From SCRT01 sp036379455 (GTDB taxonomy: Bacteria; Pseudomonadota; Gammaproteobacteria; Nevskiales; Nevskiaceae), in contig DASVGQ010000060.1 of NCBI GenBank assembly GCA_036379455.1, forward strand, positions 1 to 12,887: 12,887 bases of DNA, given 5' to 3'. Of this stretch, positions 1 to 6,000 are shown piece by piece. The position numbers were made by a program, and so were the translations under genes. The notes under the pieces are model-generated. The model had not been told where the DNA came from. It saw only the letters and a list, made by a program, of their open reading frames with translations, and did no database searches. The first letter of the stretch is position 1. Every line of letters starts with the position of its first letter.

Positions 1-116
1 GGCGCGCGGGACTGAGCGGGCCAGCGGGGCACGGCTCTCGGGCTTCTGGGGTTCTCGGGAAGGGCGCTGGTTCGGTAGTGCGGCGCCTCATCGAGAGCGA
101 TTCCGCTCCACCGCGC

Positions 117-145
117 TTGTTCGCCGCGCGGCCATCGTCGACAAT
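117..145 (+). promoter_or_regulatory. Possible sigma70 promoter of ffs
   Basis: A TTGTTC hexamer (117-122; first three bases match the -35 consensus) is followed after exactly 17 bases by GACAAT (140-145; four of six -10 consensus bases). The predicted start, six bases later, coincides with the 5' end of the 4.5S RNA stem at about 151. The hexamers are weak; the support comes from the spacing and from the independently placed RNA end. Confidence 0.4.
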
Positions 146-150
146 GCCGC

Positions 151-260
<110 letters not shown>

Positions 261-263
261 CTC

Positions 264-283
264 AGCTTTAGGTAGCTTTAGGT
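264..283 (+). repeat. Tandem 10-base duplication after ffs
   Basis: AGCTTTAGGT occurs twice head to tail (264-273 and 274-283). The 3' end of the ffs region, CCACCT (257-262), is complementary to AGGTGG (280-285) and partly to the first copy, so two alternative short hairpins can form. It may contribute to 3' processing or termination of the RNA, or may be simple slippage; function unknown. Confidence 0.6.
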
Positions 284-284
284 G

Positions 285-312
285 GCGCGGTCCGTGGCTC
301 CATGGGCCGCGC
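285..312 (+). terminator. Stem-loop downstream of ffs, possible terminator
   Basis: GCGCGGTCC (285-293) pairs with GGGCCGCGC (304-312) over nine positions with a 10-base loop. One pair is a G:U wobble in plus-strand RNA and becomes an A-C type mismatch in minus-strand RNA, so the structure suits the ffs transcript better than the thiolase transcript arriving from the other side. There is no T-run after it, so it is not a canonical intrinsic terminator. Confidence 0.35.
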
Positions 313-376
313 GACGCCGGAGTACCGCGTCGTCAGGCGCGCCGGATCGGCGCGACGCGCGTGATGACCGCAGCGC

Positions 377-1552
377 TCAGTAGATCTCCAGCAGCCCGGC
401 CGCGCCCATGCCTCCCGCGATGCACATCGTCGCCACCGCACGCTTGATCTTGCGGCGTCGGCCCTCGATCAGGAGGTGCCCGACGAGGCGCGCGCCGGTC
501 ATGCCGAAGGGATGGCCGATCGAGATGGCGCCGCCGTCGACGTTCAATCGCTCCATCGGCAGGTGCAGCTTGTCGATGCAGTACAGCGACTGCGACGCGA
601 AGGCTTCGTTGAGCTCCCACAGGTCGATGTTGTCGACCTTGAGGTCATGCCGCTCGAGCAGCTTCGGTACCGCGGCAGCCGGGCCGATGCCCATCTCATC
701 GGGCTCCACGCCCGCAACCGCGAAGCCGCGGAAAGCCCCGAGCGCCTCCAGTCCAAGGCGACTGGCCTGCCGCGCCTCCATCAGCACGCAGGCGGAGGCG
801 CCGTCCGACAGCTGGGAGGCGTTGCCGGCCGTCACGAACTCATCGGGGCCGTTGACCGGCTTGAGGGCGGCGAGCGCCTCGTAGGTGGTGCCGGGACGGT
901 TGCAGGTGTCGTGATCGATGGTCACTTCCTCCTGGCCGATGACTTCCTTGGTCTTCTTGTCGTGGATCGCCATGGTCGTCGTGCAGGCCACGATCTCCTC
1001 CTTGTAGCGGCCGGCCTCCTGGGCCGCCGCCGTGCGCTTCTGGCTCTCCAGCGAGAAGCGGTCCTGCGCTTCGCGGCTGATGTGGTAGCGCTTGGAGACG
1101 ATGTCGGCCGTCTGGATCATCGTGGTGTAGAGATCGGGCTTGTGCTCCTCGATCCACGGATCGACGCTCCCGGCGCGGGTCTTGATGGCGGAGATGCTCT
1201 CCAGCCCGCCCGCTACCACGACGGTCGCGCCGTCCATCACGATATGGGCCGCTGCCTGCGCGATGGCCTGCAGGCCGGACGCGCAGAAGCGGCTGACGGT
1301 GACACCGGGAATCGTGATCGGCAGCTCCGAGCGCACCACCGTCTGGCGGGCGATGTTGCGCCCCTGCGTGCCTTCCGGATAGCCGCAGCCGAGGATGAGG
1401 TCGTCGATGGTCGCCGGATCAATGCCGGCGCGCTCGACGGCGGCGCGGACGGCGAATGACGCGAGCGTCGGCCCGGAAGTGATGTTGAACTCGCCGCGGT
1501 GGGCCTTCGTGAGCGGCGTCCGGGCCGTGGCGACGATGACTGCTTCGCGCAT
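377..1552 (-). CDS. Thiolase family protein (acetyl-CoA C-acyltransferase/acetyltransferase)
   Basis: A 391-residue thiolase, which cleaves 3-ketoacyl-CoA to acetyl-CoA plus a shortened acyl-CoA, or condenses two acetyl-CoA in reverse. All catalytic landmarks are present: the nucleophilic cysteine in VSRFCASGLQA (Cys90), NEAFA (315-319), the GHPFG histidine (His347), and the C-terminal acid/base cysteine in MCIAGGMGAAG (Cys377). The length matches the family (about 390). The start is fixed by a strong AGGAG six bases upstream of the ATG and by the canonical MREAVIVATARTP opening; the open frame continues 50 codons further but that part is not thiolase-like. It lies downstream of the glycosyltransferase cassette with a 79-base gap, so co-transcription is possible but not shown. 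No FadB-type partner is in the window, so beta-oxidation versus biosynthetic use cannot be decided. Confidence 0.93.
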   Translation of the reverse strand: MREAVIVATARTPLTKAHRGEFNITSGPTLASFAVRAAVERAGIDPATIDDLILGCGYPEGTQGRNIARQTVVRSELPITIPGVTVSRFCASGLQAIAQAAAHIVMDGATVVVAGGLESISAIKTRAGSVDPWIEEHKPDLYTTMIQTADIVSKRYHISREAQDRFSLESQKRTAAAQEAGRYKEEIVACTTTMAIHDKKTKEVIGQEEVTIDHDTCNRPGTTYEALAALKPVNGPDEFVTAGNASQLSDGASACVLMEARQASRLGLEALGAFRGFAVAGVEPDEMGIGPAAAVPKLLERHDLKVDNIDLWELNEAFASQSLYCIDKLHLPMERLNVDGGAISIGHPFGMTGARLVGHLLIEGRRRKIKRAVATMCIAGGMGAAGLLEIY

Positions 1553-1631
1553 CTGGATCTCCTTGTCGGTTTTTGCTGCGTGTAGCGTGGCGACGGAATG
1601 CGGTGACGACCGCGCTGACGAGCTGCCGATC

Positions 1632-3248
1632 CTACTGTAGACGCGGGGCCGATCCGGGTAAACGAGGTGTGGCGCTTTCCTCACGTTCGAGCAGTACGAC
1701 ACCGCCGGTTTCGTAGATCGTTACCAGATCCGCGTGCGGAAGGGCCCTGCGCAGCGCCGGCAACTGATCCTTGCTGAGAAAGACGAGTCCACCTTCAGCC
1801 GGCAGCCCATCTCGCGTCGCGGCGCCGCGGTACACGCTGAAGCTTGGCAGATGGGTGTGGAAGCTGACGGTCGGTTGGTCAAGCCGGTGCGCGATGGCCG
1901 CGGCTTCGCGGATCGGTGCCTGCTGCGCGGCGGCGACCAGCGGTACGACGGCCCACCAGAGGACGACGGCCTGCGCGAAAGCGGCGATCAGCAGCGCGCG
2001 CCAGGCGGCGAGCCCGCGCCAGGCGATCAACGCCACGACCAGCGCAAGGTTGGCGAAAGCGAGCGCGTAGTAGAGCGGTTGGAAGCTGCGTTCGGCCAGC
2101 GCGATGACGCCTGCAGCGAAGGCCCGGCGCGGCGGCACCGGTACGTGCGGAAGGATCCACGGCAGCGCCGCGTAGAGCAGCGCCAGGAGCAGCGCGCCAA
2201 GCAGCGTCCAGAGCTTCGCCGGCGCCCGCTCGTGGTACTTGCCGAGCAGCACGAACAGGCCGCTGCAGCCGTATAGCAGGTAGTGCGGCAGCTGCGTCGA
2301 CGAGAACGTGAAGATCACGAAGGTGACGGCGAACCACAGCAGCAGCCACGCGTCGAGCGGATCCGCGCTCCGGCGGATTCCATGCCGGAACGCTGGCACC
2401 ACAAGCGCCGTGAACGGCAGGAGGATGAGGGGGAACCACAGGAAGTAGTACCACAGGCGGCCGCCGTGGCCCTGCATCGTGCTGGTGTAGCGGTCGACGT
2501 TCTGGCCGAGGATGAAGTGCGCGAGAAAGCCGCCGTCGCCGTGCAGGTACAGAGGCACCAGCCATACGGCGAGAATCGCCAGCGTCAGACACCAGCCCGG
2601 AATGAACAGCAGCGCGCGCAGCCAGTCGCGGCCGCGACGCTGCCAGAGGAAGAACAGGGTGCCGGCGACCAGCGGGAGCACCACCGCCACCGGCCCCTTG
2701 GTGAGCAGGCCGAGCCCCATCCACAGATACACGCGCAGCATCGGCGCGCGCGCCGGGCGTTCGAAGTAGCGGTAGACGTCGAACAGCGTCAGCGCCAGGA
2801 ACAGGTTCAGCGCCGCGTCCGCGATGGCGGCGTGACCGATGATCCCGCTCATCAGGCCGAGCGGCACGACAAGGGCGGCGACCAGCGCGCCCCGCGGGTT
2901 GGGCAGATGGCTGCGGCTGAAGCGCCAGACCGCCAGCATCCACAGGCAGGCGCACAGCACCGAAGGCAGCCGGAACGCGAAGGTGTGCACGCCGAAGATC
3001 TCGACGGATGCGCCCTGCAGCCAGTAGGTCAGGATCGGCTTGGCGTAGCGGGGGACGCCGTTCAGCGTCGTCGTCAGCCAGTTGCCGGAGCGGATCATCT
3101 CCAGCGTGGCTTCCGAGAAGGCGCCCTCGTCGAGGTCGAAGAGCGGCGTGTTCCAGATGTTGCTCGCGAAGCCTATGAACGCGGCGGCGGCGAGCAGCAG
3201 CCACCAGTTCCACGGCGTGCGCGCCGGCGCGGCGTCAGCGGGCGTCAC
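1632..3248 (-). CDS. ArnT/PMT-like glycosyltransferase, GT-C fold membrane protein
   Basis: A 538-residue polytopic inner-membrane protein of the ArnT/dolichyl-phosphate-mannose mannosyltransferase superfamily (GT39/GT83), which moves a sugar from a polyprenyl-phosphate carrier to an acceptor on the periplasmic side. A membrane segment at about 15-30 is followed by the first periplasmic loop with the acidic motif FDLDEGAFSEATLEM (37-51, candidate catalytic D38/D40/E41) and RYAKPILTYWL (67-77). LTKGP (182-186), STQLPHYLLYG (317-327), many further hydrophobic segments and a soluble C-terminal tail after about residue 445 also fit. The start is GTG, overlapping the end of the GT2 gene by 14 bases, which suggests translational coupling. 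Its donor would be the lipid-linked sugar made by that GT2 enzyme. The sugar and acceptor (lipid A, glycan or protein) cannot be read from sequence; aminoarabinose is not implied because no other arn genes are here. Confidence 0.88.
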   Translation of the reverse strand: MTPADAAPARTPWNWWLLLAAAAFIGFASNIWNTPLFDLDEGAFSEATLEMIRSGNWLTTTLNGVPRYAKPILTYWLQGASVEIFGVHTFAFRLPSVLCACLWMLAVWRFSRSHLPNPRGALVAALVVPLGLMSGIIGHAAIADAALNLFLALTLFDVYRYFERPARAPMLRVYLWMGLGLLTKGPVAVVLPLVAGTLFFLWQRRGRDWLRALLFIPGWCLTLAILAVWLVPLYLHGDGGFLAHFILGQNVDRYTSTMQGHGGRLWYYFLWFPLILLPFTALVVPAFRHGIRRSADPLDAWLLLWFAVTFVIFTFSSTQLPHYLLYGCSGLFVLLGKYHERAPAKLWTLLGALLLALLYAALPWILPHVPVPPRRAFAAGVIALAERSFQPLYYALAFANLALVVALIAWRGLAAWRALLIAAFAQAVVLWWAVVPLVAAAQQAPIREAAAIAHRLDQPTVSFHTHLPSFSVYRGAATRDGLPAEGGLVFLSKDQLPALRRALPHADLVTIYETGGVVLLEREESATPRLPGSAPRLQ

Positions 3249-4287
3249 GCGACGATGTGCCCCCGGTAACCGGCGACGCGTGATACCAGCCGTCCGTGGA
3301 GCCGATCGCCGCGCCTGGCATCGGCGGAGGGTCGAGTAGGGCCGGGGTCGAAGTGCGCGCGTCGGGGAGGCGCACCAGCATCTCCGCGAGCACGCCCGTC
3401 GTCAGGAACTGGATGGAGAACACCAGCAGCAGGATCGCGGTGAGCAGCAGCGGTCGGTTGCCGATATTCGCGCCGAGGATGAACTTGTCGACCAGCAGCC
3501 ACACCATGACCGCGCCGCCGATGGCTCCGAGCAGCAGACCGATCGAGCCGAAGAAGTGTCCCGGCCGCGCGCGGTAACGCAGGAAGAAGAAGACGGTCAG
3601 CAGATCGAGGATGACGCGGAAAGTGCGGGAGATGCCGTACTTGCTGGTGCCGTGTACGCGCGCGCGGTGACGGACGTCCGTCTCGCCGATGCGCGCCGGC
3701 GACGTCTCCATCGCCGCCCAGACCGGGATGAAGCGGTGCATCTCGCCGTGCAGGTGGATGCGGCGGATGAGCGCGGTCCGGTAGACCTTCAGGCTGCAGC
3801 CGTAGTCGTGCAGCGACACGCCGGTGAGGCGTGCGATCAGCGCGTTGGCGACGCGCGACGGCAGCTTGCGGGCGATCAGTGCGTCCTGGCGGTGTACGCG
3901 ACGCCCCTGCAGCAGATCGAGATCGCGCGCCTGCAGCTCGTCGACCATGCGCGGGATATCGGCAGGATCGTTCTGCAGATCGCCGTCCAGCGTCGCGATC
4001 AGCTCCCCGCGCGCCGCGTCGATGCCCGCCTGCATCGCGGCCGTCTGGCCGTGATTGCGCGCAAAGCGGATAACGTGGATGTGGGTGCCACGCCGAGCGG
4101 CGGCCGCGAGGAGCCGGGCGCCGGTGGCATCGGTGCTGCCGTCGTCGACGCAGATCAGCTCCCAGGGCCCGGCGTAGTCCTGCAGGCCGGCGTGCACGCT
4201 GTCGACCATCGGCGTGACGTTGTCTTCCTCGCAGTACATGGGGATGACGATCGACAGGCTGGGACACGACGATGGCGCTTGGGGCAC
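3235..4287 (-). CDS. GT2 polyprenyl-phosphate glycosyltransferase (DPM1/ArnC/GtrB-like)
   Basis: A 350-residue enzyme expected to transfer a sugar from a nucleotide donor to undecaprenyl phosphate at the cytoplasmic face. The GT-A catalytic domain shows SIVIPMYCEEDN (12-23), the nucleotide-binding VDDGSTD (47-53), RNHGQTAAMQAG (77-88), the metal-binding TLDGDLQNDP (99-108, D101 and D103) and GTSKYGISRT (213-222). Two C-terminal membrane segments follow (about 244-268 and 280-305), as in GtrB/ArnC-type enzymes, then a proline-rich tail. I chose the GTG at 4285-4287 because GGGAG lies just upstream and it leaves the right distance to the first beta strand; the longer frame back to 4611 runs inside the preceding gene. 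It sits between a flippase-like gene (40-base gap) and the ArnT-like gene (14-base overlap), which supports a make-flip-transfer pathway. Confidence 0.9.
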   Translation of the reverse strand: MPQAPSSCPSLSIVIPMYCEEDNVTPMVDSVHAGLQDYAGPWELICVDDGSTDATGARLLAAAARRGTHIHVIRFARNHGQTAAMQAGIDAARGELIATLDGDLQNDPADIPRMVDELQARDLDLLQGRRVHRQDALIARKLPSRVANALIARLTGVSLHDYGCSLKVYRTALIRRIHLHGEMHRFIPVWAAMETSPARIGETDVRHRARVHGTSKYGISRTFRVILDLLTVFFFLRYRARPGHFFGSIGLLLGAIGGAVMVWLLVDKFILGANIGNRPLLLTAILLLVFSIQFLTTGVLAEMLVRLPDARTSTPALLDPPPMPGAAIGSTDGWYHASPVTGGTSSRDAR

Positions 4288-4327
4288 CCGGGTTTCTCCC
4301 TGCAGGGGGCGGCAGTCTAGCAATGGG

Positions 4328-5287
4328 TCAGGGCGCTGGATCGCGGCGGCGCGGCATGAGCCACGCGAGCCCCCCCGCTCCCATGGCGGTGGCGAGCACC
4401 AGCAGGTGCAGGTTGACGGCGGCGGCCAGCAGGGCCGGAGTAGGCGCTCGGGCGGGCGCGAGGAGCAGCAGAACCCCCGCCTCGAAGGTGCCGAAGCCAC
4501 CCGGCGCGTGGATCGGCAGCACCGTGGACAGATCGCCGCCGATCGCGCCCAGTACGCCCAGCGCCGGAGACAGGCTCGCCAGCCGTGCGAGCACATAGCC
4601 GAGGCTCGCAAGCTTGACGCCCCACGCCACCCACGTCAGTCCCAGATCGCGAACGAGGCCGCCGGGTGCCGTGGGCAACGCGCCCATCGCCTCCGTCGCG
4701 GTGCGCGCGAGCCGGCCGGCGTGCCGCTCGAAGCGCCGTGCGAGCGGTCGGCGCAGCAGGTAGGCCGCGACCGGCGCGGCGACGCACAGCGCGGCGAGGA
4801 CCGGGATCCACTCCATCGCAAGCTGGTCGCGACCGAGCCAGCCCAAGGCCGCGCACGCGACGCCGATCGCCGCGAGCACGTGGAGGTCGAGGACGCGCAG
4901 CCAGATGAGCGTGCCGGTTCCGTGCCGGAGGTCGGTGCCGAACCAGCGGCGCATGAGGATCGGGAAGCTGGCCTCGCCGCTGCGCATCGGCAGCAGAATG
5001 TTGAAGACGTTGCTGATGAGGATCAGCCGCAGCGAGGCACACAGCTGGCCGCGCGGAATCTCGCGCTCGGCGAGGTAGACGCGCAGCGCGCGCAGCGTGT
5101 AGCTGACGAGCATGCCGCACACGCCGACGAATGCCACCTCCGCGCCGATGCGATGCCATGGTGCGAGCAGGTGCTGCCAGCCCCAGTAGTGCTGTACCGC
5201 CGCACCGAAGACGGCCAGGACGACGACGTTGGCGACGACGGCCAGCCGTGGATGTCGCCACGGATTCCAGCGCGCGGCGGCGCGCAT
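4328..5287 (-). CDS. Flippase-like membrane protein, lysylphosphatidylglycerol synthase TM-domain family (UPF0104)
   Basis: A 319-residue hydrophobic protein with about eight membrane segments, starting at PRLAVVANVVVLAVFGAAV (13-31). Two family signatures are visible: NILLPMRSGEASFPIL (96-111) and IHAPGGFGTFEAGVLLLL (259-276). The family equals the membrane half of MprF, the part associated with lipid translocation, without the aminoacyl-transferase domain. As first gene of the cassette with GT2 and ArnT-like enzymes, it is a candidate translocator of the lipid-linked sugar (inference). The ATG at 5285-5287 gives a normal N-terminus just before the first membrane segment. An in-frame TTG at 5383 would add 32 polar, unconvincing residues and coincides with the predicted transcription start. 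GGAG lies 12 bases before the ATG, further than ideal; a GTG three codons upstream is an alternative. Confidence 0.85.
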   Translation of the reverse strand: MRAAARWNPWRHPRLAVVANVVVLAVFGAAVQHYWGWQHLLAPWHRIGAEVAFVGVCGMLVSYTLRALRVYLAEREIPRGQLCASLRLILISNVFNILLPMRSGEASFPILMRRWFGTDLRHGTGTLIWLRVLDLHVLAAIGVACAALGWLGRDQLAMEWIPVLAALCVAAPVAAYLLRRPLARRFERHAGRLARTATEAMGALPTAPGGLVRDLGLTWVAWGVKLASLGYVLARLASLSPALGVLGAIGGDLSTVLPIHAPGGFGTFEAGVLLLLAPARAPTPALLAAAVNLHLLVLATAMGAGGLAWLMPRRRDPAP

Positions 5288-5389
5288 CAGCGGCACGTGC
5301 TCCGGCTGCGCACGACGCCGCGTGGGCACGGAGCTGCACGCTTCATGTTCGGCTTGGTGGGCACGTCGGGGCGTCTCGCGCAAGGCCTT

Positions 5390-5395
5390 ATTCTA
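5390..5395 (-). promoter_or_regulatory. Candidate -10 box for the minus-strand glycosyltransferase cassette
   Basis: Read on the minus strand, TAGAAT matches five of six -10 consensus bases. Transcription would begin near 5383, giving a leader of about 96 bases before the ATG at 5287. No -35 hexamer resembling TTGACA is seen 16-18 bases upstream, so an activator would be needed or the match is chance. Confidence 0.3.
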
Positions 5396-5417
5396 GCGGG
5401 CGGCGTACGATCCACGG

Positions 5418-5433
5418 CCGGGCCGGCGCCCGG
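5418..5433 (+). other. GC-rich hairpin in the leader of the RidA-family lipoprotein gene
   Basis: CCGGGC (5418-5423) and GCCCGG (5428-5433) form a perfect six-base stem with a four-base loop. It ends seven bases before the ribosome binding site at 5441-5444. It could affect translation initiation, but stems of this size are common in DNA this GC-rich. Confidence 0.3.
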
Positions 5434-5451
5434 AATCTCCGGAGTCTGTGC

Positions 5452-5973
5452 ATGAGAAGCCCACGCACCGTCGTCACCTTCTGCGTCACAACCCTGGCGG
5501 CGCTGCTGTTGGCCGGCTGCGCGAGCCTGAACGCGCCCCTGCATCCGCAATACATCGTGCCGGATGATGCGCGCCTGTCGGCGTCGCTGTACGGATACTC
5601 GCAGGCGGTACGCGTCGGGCCGTGGATCACCGTGTCGGGCCAGGTCGGCTACGACCCCGCCACTGGCGCCTACGGCAAGACCCTCGAGGAACAGGCATCC
5701 TTGGCGTTTGCCAACCTCGCGCGCGTGCTGCGCGCGGCCGGCGCGAGTCTCTCGGACGTGACGTCCATTACCACCTACCAGACCGACATGCGCGACCTCA
5801 ACGCCGTCGTCTACGCGCGCAACGCGGCCTTCGGGGATCACCGGCCAACGTGGACGATGGTCGGCGTGCCGGCGCTGGCCCTGCCGCAGCTGGAGTTCGA
5901 GGTCAGCGCCACCGCCTACGCGCCCGAAAAGCGGCGCAGCGCTGGCGGCTCCACAACCGATCCCGGACAATAG
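5452..5973 (+). CDS. RidA/YjgF/UK114-family lipoprotein lacking the canonical arginine
   Basis: A 173-residue protein with an N-terminal lipoprotein signal: positively charged start, hydrophobic core and lipobox LAGC, with Cys23 as predicted lipidated residue. Alanine follows the cysteine, so outer-membrane sorting is expected. Residues about 40-156 form a Rid-type domain, including VSGQVGYDPATG (61-72), a helix with LANLARVLRAAGASLSDVTSITTYQTDM (partly 88-113) and RPTWTMVGVPALALPQLEFEV (131-151). Archetypal RidA deaminates reactive enamines/imines and uses an arginine (Arg105 in E. coli) to bind the substrate carboxylate; here the matching position is Trp134, so that activity is unlikely. 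The start is supported by GGAG seven bases upstream; the longer open frame from 5131 is antisense to the flippase gene. It precedes dnaX by 27 bases on the same strand, probably sharing a transcript. Confidence 0.88.
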   Translation: MRSPRTVVTFCVTTLAALLLAGCASLNAPLHPQYIVPDDARLSASLYGYSQAVRVGPWITVSGQVGYDPATGAYGKTLEEQASLAFANLARVLRAAGASLSDVTSITTYQTDMRDLNAVVYARNAAFGDHRPTWTMVGVPALALPQLEFEVSATAYAPEKRRSAGGSTTDPGQ

Positions 5974-6000
5974 GCGCGTGGATATCCGGTTTCTCGGATC

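Noticed and set aside
1..116. Possible gene fragment or tRNA at the left edge
   Set aside because: One frame is open but the product is low-complexity, and no tRNA arms or conserved protein motif could be recognised on either strand.
476..1459. Long plus-strand open frame opposite the thiolase
   Set aside because: Composition and lack of motifs mark it as a shadow; the minus strand encodes a complete thiolase with all catalytic residues.
4214..5455. 413-codon plus-strand open frame over the flippase and GT2 genes
   Set aside because: Low-complexity Arg/Gln/Glu-rich product antisense to recognisable membrane and GT2 proteins; no ribosome binding site or family likeness.
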